45,415 nucleotides of DNA from Clostridia bacterium (lineage in GTDB: Bacteria > Bacillota > Clostridia > Oscillospirales > CAG-272). Positions within the stretch are counted from its first letter, which is position 1, and each line of letters opens with the position of its first letter. Positions 9,010-16,489 of the stretch are shown piece after piece. Location: NCBI GenBank assembly GCA_017461945.1, contig JAFTSB010000063.1, positions 1 through 45,415 of the forward strand, written 5' to 3'. Both the position numbers and the translations under genes were made by a program. The notes beneath the pieces are model-generated. The model was given only the letters and a program-made list of their open reading frames with translations. It did not search any database and was not told where the DNA came from.

Positions 9010-9118
9010 ACTTTTTGAAAATTTATGAAAATAATCTTTTGGCGGAGTGGTGTATATACGCCCACAAACAGATGCGGTGCATGCGTGCGACGCGCGTAAA
9101 TCGCAAAAGTCGGGAAAA

Positions 9119-9134
9119 TGTTTCACGGGAAACA
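9119..9134. promoter_or_regulatory. Variant parS-like site
   Basis: TGTTTCACGGGAAACA: 15 of 16 bases match the perfect parS sites at 12894-13021. The central CACGTG is changed to CACGGG. It lies outside any gene, just beyond the terminator of the parA-parB-serS unit. Confidence 0.6.
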
Positions 9135-9163
9135 AAAGCGCGGCGGCGCCGCGCGAAAAATAC

Positions 9164-9220
9164 AATAAAAAAGGGAACGCACAGCGTGTTCTCCGTTCAG
9201 GATAACACGCAAATGCGTTC
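9164..9220 (-). terminator. Terminator of the parA-parB-serS operon
   Basis: Two-tier hairpin: outer arms 9175-9181 with 9214-9220 (GAACGCA/TGCGTTC) and inner arms 9184-9190 with 9204-9210 (GCGTGTT/AACACGC). A T-run follows on the minus strand (9166-9172). Confidence 0.82.
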
Positions 9221-9233
9221 GCCATTTTTGGAT

Positions 9234-9749
9234 TTATCCCATCAGATGATCGACAACTCCCAGAATGGAAGGGATGATCCGGATCAAAAGAACCGATACA
9301 ACGATCACGGCAACCAGGGTCAACACAAGACTGACAATGCCGCTCCCCTTCTTTTCATAACGGAATTCAGCCTTGTATTTCAGTTCTTCGGGAATGAAAT
9401 AGCGCAGTTCGCCGGTCTCCTCGCCGTTTTCGGCGGTGACGATCAACCGTTTGAGAAAGGTATTGTGCTGTAGTTCAAAGGCGTACAGCGGATTTTTGTT
9501 CAGTTTTAGCTCGGTTAGTGTTTTGGCGCTCTCCTGCGACAGACATTCCTCACGAAGCAAGGCTCTTACAATGGCGCCGGGCACGTTTTTTTGATAAAAG
9601 GCGTACAGCGCGGCAATCAAAATACCAATGGCAAAGCCGATGATCACGTTTCGGACCGTGGCGCGAGCTCCGGCATCAAAGGTGAAATGGACATATTCTC
9701 CGGCTTCGATGGCAAAAATCGAGGCCAGAAACGGTAGTGTTACCGTCAT
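9234..9749 (-). CDS. Small membrane protein of unknown function downstream of serS
   Basis: 171 residues; no family recognised. One membrane segment near residues 34-52 (NVIIGFAIGILIAALYAFY) and another near the C-terminus (about 142-160). The 90-residue hydrophilic region between them is charged, with several Glu/Lys pairs, and is probably cytoplasmic or external depending on topology. The ATG follows the serS stop after a single base, so translation is probably coupled and the gene is the last in the parA-parB-serS unit. An N-terminal stretch resembling capsular-polysaccharide chain-length (Wzz-like) proteins with two terminal helices was considered, but the similarity is only architectural. 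Confidence 0.8.
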   Translation of the reverse strand: MTVTLPFLASIFAIEAGEYVHFTFDAGARATVRNVIIGFAIGILIAALYAFYQKNVPGAIVRALLREECLSQESAKTLTELKLNKNPLYAFELQHNTFLKRLIVTAENGEETGELRYFIPEELKYKAEFRYEKKGSGIVSLVLTLVAVIVVSVLLIRIIPSILGVVDHLMG

Positions 9750-9750
9750 A

Positions 9751-11031
9751 TTACTTCCCTGCCTTGATGATATTGCAGCCCATATAGGGGCGCAGAGCCT
9801 CAGGAACGGTTACGGAACCGTCCTCGTTCTGGTAATTTTCAAGGATGGCAGCAACGGTGCGGCCTACCGCAACGCCGGAACCGTTCAGTGTGTGAACCAG
9901 TCTGGGCTTATCCTTGGGGGTCTCACGGTAGCGGATGTTTGCGCGGCGTGCCTGATAATCCTCAAAATCGGAGCAGGAGGAGATCTCCACATAGCGATTG
10001 TAGGAGGGCATCCACACCTCAATATCATAGGTCATGGCGCTGGAGAAGCCCAAATCGCCGGTGGAAAGCTTGACCACGCGGTAGGGCAGACCAAGACCCT
10101 GCAGCACGCGCTCGGCGTCGTTGGTCAGCTTTTCCAGCTCCTCATAAGAACTTTCGGGAGTGGTGAACTTCACCAGTTCTACTTTATTAAACTGGTGCTG
10201 ACGGATCAAACCGCGGGTGTCGCGGCCTGCGGAGCCGGCCTCTGCACGGAAGCAAGCCGAATAAGCGCAGTAAGAAATGGGCAGATCGGCGCCGTCCAGA
10301 ATGTCATCACGGTGCATATTGGTCACAGGAACCTCTGCGGTGGGGATCAGGAAGCAATCGTTGTTGGCTACGCGGAAGGCATCCTCCTCAAATTTCGGCA
10401 GCTGACCGGTGCCTCTCATAGAGTCGCGGTTGACCATATAAGGGGGGAAGATCTCGGTGTAGCCGTGGTCGGTGTGAGTGTCCAGATAGTAGTTGATCAC
10501 GGCACGCTCCAGTCTGGAGCCCATTCCGCGGTAAAAATGGAAGCGAGTGCCGGTTACTTTTGCAGCGGTGTCGGGATCCAGAATGCCCAGATCCTTGCCG
10601 ATATCCCAGTGGGGCTTGGGTTCAAAGCCGAATTCGCGAGGGGTGCTCCAGCGGCGCTGCTCCTCGTTGTCGGCATCGTCCTTGCCTTCGGGGGCCTTTT
10701 CGCTGGGAATATTGGGGATCGAAAGCAGAATGCTCTCCATCTCTGCATCAATGGCAGCAATCTTCTCGGTGTCGGCTTTGACGGTGTCAGAAAGGATCTT
10801 CATCTCGGCAAAGATGGGGGCAACGTCCTTTCCTTCCTTTTTAAACATGGGGATCTGCTTGGAGATCTTGTTCTGCTCGGCCTTTTTTGCCTCGGTATCG
10901 GCAATCAGGGCGCGGCGCTCTACGTCCAGCTCCAGCAGTCTGTCGATTTCGGCACTGTAATCCTTCTGGCGGCTGGCCAGGCGCGCCTTGGCGTAATCGG
11001 GGTTTTCTTTAATGCGCTTAATATCTAACAT
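9751..11031 (-). CDS. serS: Seryl-tRNA synthetase
   Basis: 426 residues, normal length for bacterial SerRS. Charges tRNA-Ser with serine in the cytoplasm. The N-terminal 100 residues form the long charged antiparallel coiled-coil that grips the tRNA long arm. The class II catalytic core follows: motif 1 near T-E-I-F-P-P-Y-M-V; motif 2 [22 protein letters not shown]; motif 3 with N-G-S-G-V-A-V-G-R. It starts 18 bp after parB with AAAGGA upstream of the ATG, so no T-box leader fits and expression probably comes from the parA promoter. serS directly after parB is a gene order seen in other Firmicutes. Confidence 0.98.
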   Translation of the reverse strand: MLDIKRIKENPDYAKARLASRQKDYSAEIDRLLELDVERRALIADTEAKKAEQNKISKQIPMFKKEGKDVAPIFAEMKILSDTVKADTEKIAAIDAEMESILLSIPNIPSEKAPEGKDDADNEEQRRWSTPREFGFEPKPHWDIGKDLGILDPDTAAKVTGTRFHFYRGMGSRLERAVINYYLDTHTDHGYTEIFPPYMVNRDSMRGTGQLPKFEEDAFRVANNDCFLIPTAEVPVTNMHRDDILDGADLPISYCAYSACFRAEAGSAGRDTRGLIRQHQFNKVELVKFTTPESSYEELEKLTNDAERVLQGLGLPYRVVKLSTGDLGFSSAMTYDIEVWMPSYNRYVEISSCSDFEDYQARRANIRYRETPKDKPRLVHTLNGSGVAVGRTVAAILENYQNEDGSVTVPEALRPYMGCNIIKAGK

Positions 11032-11049
11032 GATCGGGTGTCCTTTCGT

Positions 11050-11940
11050 TTAATCTTCGTTGAAGAAATCCTTGCCGCAAAGCAGGGTCAGCAGAGCTTC
11101 CATATCCTCGTTATCGTCATAGAACAGCTCGATGGACTTCTTTTTATCGTTTTGCGTGATCTTTACCTTGCGCCCAAGGCTTTCGCGCGTGCGGCGCTCC
11201 AGGTCCTTCATCCATGCGCGGCTCTGCGCACCACCGGAAATATCGGGGAGATCGGGCATGGGATCCACGTTTTCGCGGCGAATAATGGCCTCTACCTCGC
11301 GCACGGAAAGCTGCTTGGACACGATGCGGCGAGCCAAAACGGGGATCAATTCCTCATTTTTCAGGCCCAACAAAGCGCGTGCATGACCTGCGCTGATCTC
11401 GTTTTCCTTCAGCATATCCAGCACTTCCTCGGGCAGGTCCAGCAAACGCAGGATATTGGCGATGGCAGAACGGGACTTGCCCACCTGCTGGGAGACCTGC
11501 TCTTGGGTCATATCAAAGCGATCCATCAATGCCTGGTAGGCGAACGCTTCTTCTACAACGTTCAGATCCTCGCGCTGCACGTTCTCAATAATGGCGATTT
11601 GGGCGGCCTTTACATCGTCGCCGTCTACCACTACGGCAGGAATTTCGGTGAGTCCTGCCATTTTTGCGGCGCGCCAGCGGCGTTCGCCTGCAATGATCTC
11701 AAAGGTGCCCTCAAAGTTGGCGTTGGGGCGCACCAGAATGGGCTGAAGCACGCCGTATGCGGCAATGGAGTCTGCAAGGGTCTCCAAAGCCTCTCTGTCA
11801 AACTGTTTACGGGGCTGGTCGGCACGGGGCTCAATCTCCGAAATCCGGAGCGTTGTGGTGGTGCCTTCCTTCATTTCTGTAATATTATCGTCCAAAATGG
11901 CGTAAAAGTCTCTGCCGAGACCGCCGGGCTTCTTTGCCAT
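11050..11940 (-). CDS. parB: Chromosome-partitioning protein ParB (Spo0J type)
   Basis: 296 residues. Binds parS and slides as a CTP-dependent clamp to load condensin and organise the origin region. The canonical motifs are present: A-G-E-R-R-W-R-A at 84-91 and I-I-E-N-V-Q-R-E-D at 117-125 (the CTP-binding boxes). A helix-turn-helix lies near 144-167 (MTQEQVSQQVGKSRSAIANI), and the acidic C-terminal dimerisation domain ends D-F-F-N-E-D. Start: ATG at 11940 with AAGGAGG upstream; the longer open frame extends into parA. Separated from parA by 29 bp and from serS by 18 bp, so parA-parB-serS reads as one transcript. Cognate parS sites lie 1 kb upstream. Confidence 0.97.
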   Translation of the reverse strand: MAKKPGGLGRDFYAILDDNITEMKEGTTTTLRISEIEPRADQPRKQFDREALETLADSIAAYGVLQPILVRPNANFEGTFEIIAGERRWRAAKMAGLTEIPAVVVDGDDVKAAQIAIIENVQREDLNVVEEAFAYQALMDRFDMTQEQVSQQVGKSRSAIANILRLLDLPEEVLDMLKENEISAGHARALLGLKNEELIPVLARRIVSKQLSVREVEAIIRRENVDPMPDLPDISGGAQSRAWMKDLERRTRESLGRKVKITQNDKKKSIELFYDDNEDMEALLTLLCGKDFFNED

Positions 11941-11969
11941 ATTGTGGCTTCCTCCTTCATTTATCTTTT

Positions 11970-12737
11970 TTAACAGCAAATGCGCTCCAACAATTCCTTG
12001 GTGGCACGCAGATATTCCTTTGCTCCTTGTGAGCAATCGTCGTGATAATATACCGGCATACCAAAGCCGGGGGCCTCCGACAACCGTGCGTTGCGGGAGA
12101 TCTTGGCGTGGAATACGCGGTCCGGATAATGCTTTTGCAGCTCCGCCAGCACGTCACGGGATAGGGCCAACCGTCCGTTGTACATGGTGACAAGGATACC
12201 GAGGATCACCAAACGCGGATTGTAGCGGCGTTTCAGCTGTCCAATGGTGGTCATCAGCTGTACCAAGCCCTCCAACGCGAAATATTCGCACTGCATAGGA
12301 ATGATCACATTGTCGCAAGCAACCATAGCGTTGATGGTCAACATTCCCAGTGAAGGGGGGCAATCCAACACGATAAAGTCGTAATCGTCGCGCAAGGTGG
12401 AGAGTATGCGCCGCAATCGGGCCTCGGCGTCCTCTTTTTCGATCAGATCAAACTCTGTGGCGGCCAGGGTAATGTTCGCCGGAATCAGATCCAAATTCTG
12501 AAATTCGGTGTGAATGACGGCATTATCAGAGCGACAACCGCCGATCAGCAGGTCTGCAATGGTAAAGCGCTGGGCTTTTTTGGATACACCAACGCTGCTG
12601 GTGGCACTCCCTTGGGGGTCAAGGTCAACCAAAAGCGTCTTTTTGCCCAGTATACCAAGTCCGGCCGCTAAATTCACGGCCGACGTCGTTTTTCCCACGC
12701 CGCCCTTTTGGTTGGCAAGGGCGATGATTCTACCCAC
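11970..12737 (-). CDS. parA: Chromosome-partitioning ATPase ParA (Soj type)
   Basis: 255 residues, MinD/ParA superfamily. An ATP-driven DNA-binding switch that works with ParB and modulates replication initiation. The deviant Walker A motif K-G-G-V-G-K-T-T is at residues 11-18, D-L-D-P-Q-G-S near 41, and Walker B L-D-C-P-P-S-L-G near 121. Start choice: a GTG at 12737 preceded by GGGAGG; the open frame extends upstream but through the promoter and parS sites, so it is not coding. The Shine-Dalgarno sits in a small hairpin (12739-12751), which may limit translation. It has its own promoter downstream of the parS cluster. Confidence 0.96.
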   Translation of the reverse strand: MGRIIALANQKGGVGKTTSAVNLAAGLGILGKKTLLVDLDPQGSATSSVGVSKKAQRFTIADLLIGGCRSDNAVIHTEFQNLDLIPANITLAATEFDLIEKEDAEARLRRILSTLRDDYDFIVLDCPPSLGMLTINAMVACDNVIIPMQCEYFALEGLVQLMTTIGQLKRRYNPRLVILGILVTMYNGRLALSRDVLAELQKHYPDRVFHAKISRNARLSEAPGFGMPVYYHDDCSQGAKEYLRATKELLERICC

Positions 12738-12738
12738 G

Positions 12739-12751
12739 GGGAGCACCTCCC
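12739..12751 (-). promoter_or_regulatory. Hairpin enclosing the parA ribosome binding site
   Basis: GGGAG-GTG-CTCCC on the minus strand ends one base before the GTG start codon and includes the GGAGG Shine-Dalgarno. Confidence 0.5.
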
Positions 12752-12779
12752 TTCCGTTATTGTGCTGATCCGTGGGATT

Positions 12780-12808
12780 ATTATACCATTTACGCGCGCG
12801 TTTTGCAA
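12780..12808 (-). promoter_or_regulatory. Promoter for parA-parB-serS
   Basis: TTGCAA (12803-12808), 17-bp spacer, TATAAT (12780-12785) on the minus strand, 43 bp from the GTG start. The nearest parS site is 86 bp upstream. Confidence 0.83.
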
Positions 12809-12893
12809 CAGGAAAATGAAAGAAATAAGAAAAAGTTTTATGAATCCAGTTGCCCTTCTTAGTACTGAATGTCTTGAACGGCCGTAAGTCATT

Positions 12894-13078
12894 TGTTTCA
12901 CGTGAAACAGAAAACAATAAGACTTGTTTCACGTGGAACATTCTTCCTTACCAAAGGCTAAAAAAAATGTTTCACGTGAAACAGCGTGACGCGGCTGCTG
13001 ACTTGTGTTTCACGTGAAACAAAAAGTCCACGTGAACATCCCGAAAGGCAAAGGCCTGGGTGTGTTTCACGTGGAACA
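12894..13078. repeat. Cluster of parS sites (five good, one degenerate)
   Basis: Perfect palindromes TGTTTCACGTGAAACA at 12894-12909, 12968-12983 and 13006-13021. TGTTTCACGTGGAACA (the reverse complement of the classic Bacillus subtilis parS) at 12925-12940 and 13063-13078. A damaged copy (GTCCACGTGAACA) at about 13026-13038. The cluster fills the gap between noc and the parA promoter. These are ParB-loading sites by established knowledge; several tightly spaced sites in one intergenic gap is unusual. Confidence 0.95.
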
Positions 13079-13089
13079 TTTTGTGCTAT

Positions 13090-13995
13090 TTAGGTATTAT
13101 AGGGCACCTCAATGGTGATTCTAACCCCAAAATCCCCCTCTGTACGGGTGCAGGAGACCTCTGCCCCGGTCTTGCGAAAGATGGACAAGGTCTTTTCAAT
13201 GGAATTGTAGAGGGGTTCCAGGCTCTGAATGGCAAATTTGCGGGGCAAAACGCCCTTTAAGGGCTGCTCTGCCATTGCTACTGTAACAGAGCGCTGCGTG
13301 GGCTCTGAAGGCCCTTTTTGGGGCTCTACCGGGGGTGCTTGCAGGAGAATAGCGACCAGATCCTCGGTCTCGGCTACTTTTAAGCGGTTTTTGGCGATCC
13401 TTTCCATGGCTAACGCGCGTAGCTCTGGGGTTTTTAGTCGTAAAAGCGCACGCGCGTGGCGCTCGGTTAGCCCATTCGTCATGATCTGGCGACGCTCCTG
13501 CTGGTTGAACTGCAGCAAACGCAGCTTGTTGGCTACTGAGGATTGAGATATGCCCAGCTTTTGGGCGATCTGATCCTGCGTCATGTGATATTCCTGGATC
13601 AAATGGTAAAACGTGCTACCCTCCTCCAGGAAATGGAGGCTTTTTTGACGCAAAATGGAGAAAATGCGGTCCAACTCCCTGCTTTTGGCGCTTTCCGGCT
13701 GGAGAATACAAGGAATTTGGGTGCATCCAGCCAATATGGCGGCGGCCAGTTGACGCTCTCCCCCCACCAATTCATAGGGCTCTGCGCCCTGCCCTTCTGT
13801 TCTTTTTCGTACGCAAATGGGCTCCAAAAGGCCATATTTGCGGATCGAAGTGGCCAAACGAATGATGGCGTTCTGGCTGATACTGGCTTGCTTTAAGGCT
13901 TCGGGGGCGTATATCTGGCTTGGATGCAGTGAAATGCGGCATTCTTGCTCTGATGCGGTGTGAAATGTGGCTTGTTTTTCTGCGATTGTGGGCAT
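13090..13995 (-). CDS. noc: Second ParB-like protein, positional Noc homolog with altered CTP-binding motifs
   Basis: 301 residues, ParB/RepB/Spo0J superfamily. Its place between rsmG and parA is that of Noc, the nucleoid-occlusion protein that keeps the division ring off the chromosome. The N-terminal ParB domain covers about 20-105. A helix-turn-helix near 138-160 (M-T-Q-D-Q-I-A-Q-K-L-G-I-S-Q-S-S-V) closely follows ParB. The two nucleotide-binding boxes are not canonical: G-E-R-R-x-R-A reads G-E-R-Q-L-A-A at 79-85, and E-N-x-Q-R-E reads S-I-L-R-Q-K near 113-118. No amphipathic N-terminal membrane helix of the Noc type is obvious. Start ATG at 13995 with AGGAGAAGG upstream. Function as Noc is inferred from position; it may instead be a degenerate ParB. 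Confidence 0.85.
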   Translation of the reverse strand: MPTIAEKQATFHTASEQECRISLHPSQIYAPEALKQASISQNAIIRLATSIRKYGLLEPICVRKRTEGQGAEPYELVGGERQLAAAILAGCTQIPCILQPESAKSRELDRIFSILRQKSLHFLEEGSTFYHLIQEYHMTQDQIAQKLGISQSSVANKLRLLQFNQQERRQIMTNGLTERHARALLRLKTPELRALAMERIAKNRLKVAETEDLVAILLQAPPVEPQKGPSEPTQRSVTVAMAEQPLKGVLPRKFAIQSLEPLYNSIEKTLSIFRKTGAEVSCTRTEGDFGVRITIEVPYNT

Positions 13996-14406
13996 TTTAC
14001 ATCCTTCTCCTGGTTTTTTCTTTCATTTTACACCATCACTAACGGGGAATTTGTTGTTTTATAAATGGTAAAAAATGGAAATTGCAAAGAGAACTCAATG
14101 TAAATTGTTGATAAATGAAAATAATGGCAGAAAAATGTCGACAGGACGTGGATTTTGCGACCGAAATTGTCACTTTGCGTGTGGGTCAGCTGTTGGGAAC
14201 GCGATTGTACACGTTGCAAACGAGAAAGAAGCGAGGGCGAAGCTCTCTTTTGGGTTGGACAGAAATTAGCGGCCGAAATGGGCCAAACTGCTGCAAAAAT
14301 GGGCGTTAAATATTTTTGCTTTAAACGATGGAGAGTCTGTTGAGAAAAATTTTATTTAATGCCCATTTTTAGCCGTTTTAGGCCGAAAATCGGCCTTGAA
14401 ATGGGC
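13996..14406. other. Spacer between rsmG and noc
   Basis: About 410 bp without a credible gene. It holds a purine-rich stretch, the 16-mer AAATGGTAAAAAATGG at 14063-14078 (repeated at 15790-15805), and near 14293 a GCAAAAATGGGCGTTA-like word that recurs near 16154. The rsmG-proximal end contains the hairpin listed separately. Confidence 0.55.
14361..14405 (-). terminator. Nested hairpin downstream of rsmG, possible terminator
   Basis: On the minus strand an outer stem GCCCATTT/AAATGGGC (14398-14405 with 14361-14368) encloses AGGCCGA-TTT-TCGGCCT. An AT-rich tract ending in five T follows. Starts 1 bp after the rsmG stop. Confidence 0.55.
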
Positions 14407-15138
14407 TTAAAGAGGTTTTTTCAGAATCTTTCCCCAAGGGCGCGGAAATTCTGCCGGCGTGGCCTTAATTTTCTTGATCTCGATCAGATAACGCGTTTCT
14501 TCCTCAGCTCCTCCCAACAATTTCACGGGGTGGAGTGCCGCAATCTCGCCGCCAAGGCGTTTGATGGCGTTTTGCGCTGCCATTGCCTCTTCCTCGCCCT
14601 TTCTGCCCTTCATTGCCAGAAACGTGCCACCAACGCGCACAAAGGGCAGGCAAAGCTCCGAAAGTGCCGGCAAAGCGGCAACGGCACGGGCGGTACAGCA
14701 ATCAAAGGCCTCACGGTAGATTCCCTTCCCGCCTTCCTCGGCGCGCATCGAAACCGCCGTCAAACCCCTGCAATTCAGCAAATTTGCGGTCTCTTTTACG
14801 TATTGAATGCGCTTTTCGGTGCTATCCAAGGCCAAAATCGACAGATCCGGCCTGCAAATGGCCAACGGAAGGCAGGGGAAGCCTGCGCCGCAGCCAATGT
14901 CGGCAATTCGGGCGTTTTGGGGCAAAAAAGCCTCTGCTGTCAGGGAATCTACATAATGAAGCAAAACGATAGCAGACTCCTCTTTGATGGCGGTCAGATT
15001 CATTTTTTCGTTGACCGAAAGCATGCGCTCGGTGAGCTGATAGAACATCCTTGACTTGTCCTCGTCAGCAAATCGAGAAAATCCATTTAGTGCCATAACG
15101 GTATCGAAAACAGCCCTAAAATTCTCGTAGCAAATCAT
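14407..15138 (-). CDS. rsmG: 16S rRNA (guanine-N7)-methyltransferase RsmG (GidB)
   Basis: 243 residues, usual size. Methylates N7 of the 530-loop guanine of 16S rRNA using S-adenosylmethionine. Typical motifs: N-E-K-M-N-L-T-A-I; H-Y-V-D-S-L; the SAM-binding I-A-D-I-G-C-G-A-G-F-P-C-L-P-L-A-I; and D-S-T-E-K-R-I-Q-Y with T-A-R-A-V-A. Start: ATG at 15138, eight bases after AAAGGAG; an upstream in-frame ATG at 15171 lacks a ribosome binding site. Usually adjacent to mnmG, but here separated by 1.35 kb of apparently non-coding DNA that contains a partial copy of its own 5' end. Confidence 0.96.
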   Translation of the reverse strand: MICYENFRAVFDTVMALNGFSRFADEDKSRMFYQLTERMLSVNEKMNLTAIKEESAIVLLHYVDSLTAEAFLPQNARIADIGCGAGFPCLPLAICRPDLSILALDSTEKRIQYVKETANLLNCRGLTAVSMRAEEGGKGIYREAFDCCTARAVAALPALSELCLPFVRVGGTFLAMKGRKGEEEAMAAQNAIKRLGGEIAALHPVKLLGGAEEETRYLIEIKKIKATPAEFPRPWGKILKKPL

Positions 15139-16078
15139 ATGAAAATCTCCTTTGAAAATATGAAAAATCAATCAAAAATCGCGTTTTTTGTTCCCGTTAC
15201 GCCACTTTCTTAATGCTGCAGCTTGGCCGGGATCGCTATGCGCGGCAGCGCGCGACGGCCAAGGGGGCTGCGGCGAAGGTGCGAGCGCTGAAGGTGCGAG
15301 CGCTGAAGAGCGACGCTTGATGGCATTTTGGCTTGAAGACGCAAAATACACGCCCGGGCGCCGCCGTTTTGCCGGAGCGCCGAAACGGCGGTTGCTCTCG
15401 AAATGTTACAAATGCAACATAATCAGAGAAAGGATTCTTGCAACAAATTGTTATTTTTTAAAATATCAACAAAAACGGCGATTCTGATGGCATGTTGTTG
15501 ACTTATAATGCATAAATCAATCAAACAGCCCGAACTAAGACAAAAAAATCAAAATGTTGATGTTTTGTAAAAATCACACAAACGATCCTTGGTGGCGCCT
15601 ATAATTGCCAAAATATGGTAAAAATCAGTCAAAACGAAGCGAAAGCTTGAAAATGGAAAAATATGGTAAATTTCAAACGCGAAACCCTCGCCACTGCTGA
15701 ATTTACCAAAAAATGGAAGAAAAAGCGCCGGGAGACGCCAAGGCGGCGCGAAAACGCCGAAAAACCCGAGAAATCGGCAGTTCACAGAGAAATGGTAAAA
15801 AATGGTAGCAACCCGGGCACAAGAGGGCAAAATCCAAGAAGAACGCCGTAAGTGGCCGTATTGGGGCGCATTTAGGGAAAGCATCGGCAAAAACCACCAA
15901 ATGCGCGCCAGAGCCTTAAAAAGGCGCCAAATCGGCGTTTTCGGCCCAAACACGGGCGAATAGTGCAAAACGCTCGAAAACGCCTTAAAATGTCCTAAAA
16001 CGGCTCAAAAGAGGGCGAAATGTGCCCTTTTGCGATTTAAAAGTGAAGAAATGCGATGTTTTAAAGCTCTGCAGAAAA

Positions 16079-16138
16079 AGCGATTGGCGCCATAACGGTA
16101 TTGAAAACACCAATATAGTTGCGGAAATAACCATGATA
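16079..16138 (-). pseudogene. Apparent relic of the rsmG 5' end
   Basis: Read on the minus strand in the right frame, this encodes N-Y-I-G-V-F-N-T-V-M-A-P-I-A-F-S. The start of RsmG reads N-F-R-A-V-F-D-T-V-M-A-L-N-G-F-S. At the DNA level, GCCATAACGGTAT-x-GAAAACA is shared with 15095-15115. The frame stops soon after and has no start codon or ribosome binding site. Probably a decayed partial duplication about 1 kb from the intact gene. Confidence 0.5.
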
Positions 16139-16328
16139 AAAAACGATAATTTCGCAAAAATGGCGTTACAAAAATAGGCACAAAACAGACCTTTTGATGG
16201 CAGATTTTGAAAAAGCTTGGGGGGTTCTATCTAAAACACGGCGAGGGCGAAGAAGCCAAATCCGTGGAATTCTTTGTGGGAGGAGGGCAAACGCCCCCTG
16301 AAAGGAGGCGGCCATTTGTCGAAAGGGC

Positions 16329-16417
16329 AAGGAGTGCATCTGCTCCTTTACATAGAAACAAGGACAGAGACTGCCGGCGTGCCGTTTACTTGGGGCGCAC
16401 TGACATTCTCTGTCCTT
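16329..16417. other. Paired hairpins, possible structured RNA
   Basis: AAGGAG/CTCCTT (16329-16334 with 16343-16348) is followed by an 11-bp stem AAGGACAGAGA/TCTCTGTCCTT (16360-16370 with 16407-16417) closing a 36-base loop, with four T after it on the plus strand. No known RNA family was recognised. Confidence 0.35.
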
Positions 16418-16489
16418 TTGCGGTCGGTCGATATTCATTCCGTGCGGTCGAACCGATGCCGCGCTCGGCCGTTTGGGGCCGATGGATGC

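Larger units (their letters stand above)
15139..16489. other. 1.35-kb spacer between mnmG and rsmG with no recognisable gene
   Basis: No open frame here has a credible ribosome binding site or a recognisable family; the longest on the minus strand (15549-15968) reads as low-complexity hydrophobic sequence. Contents seen: a hairpin CTTGGCCG/CGGCCAAG (15222-15263); two tandem 15-bp units AAGGTGCGAGCGCTG (15276-15305); an AT-rich segment 15400-15620; a purine-rich, T-poor segment about 15640-16080 with recurring ATGGTAAA and AAAACGC words; an apparent rsmG 5' relic (16079-16134); and paired hairpins at 16329-16417. No TTATCCACA-type DnaA box was found. Confidence 0.7.

Noticed and set aside
11032..11049. 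T-box leader for serS
   Set aside because: Only 18 bp separate parB and serS, too short for a T-box.
15549..15968. 139-residue open frame in the mnmG spacer
   Set aside because: Low-complexity Phe/Leu/Pro-rich sequence arising from the T-rich minus strand; no start signal, no recognisable domain.
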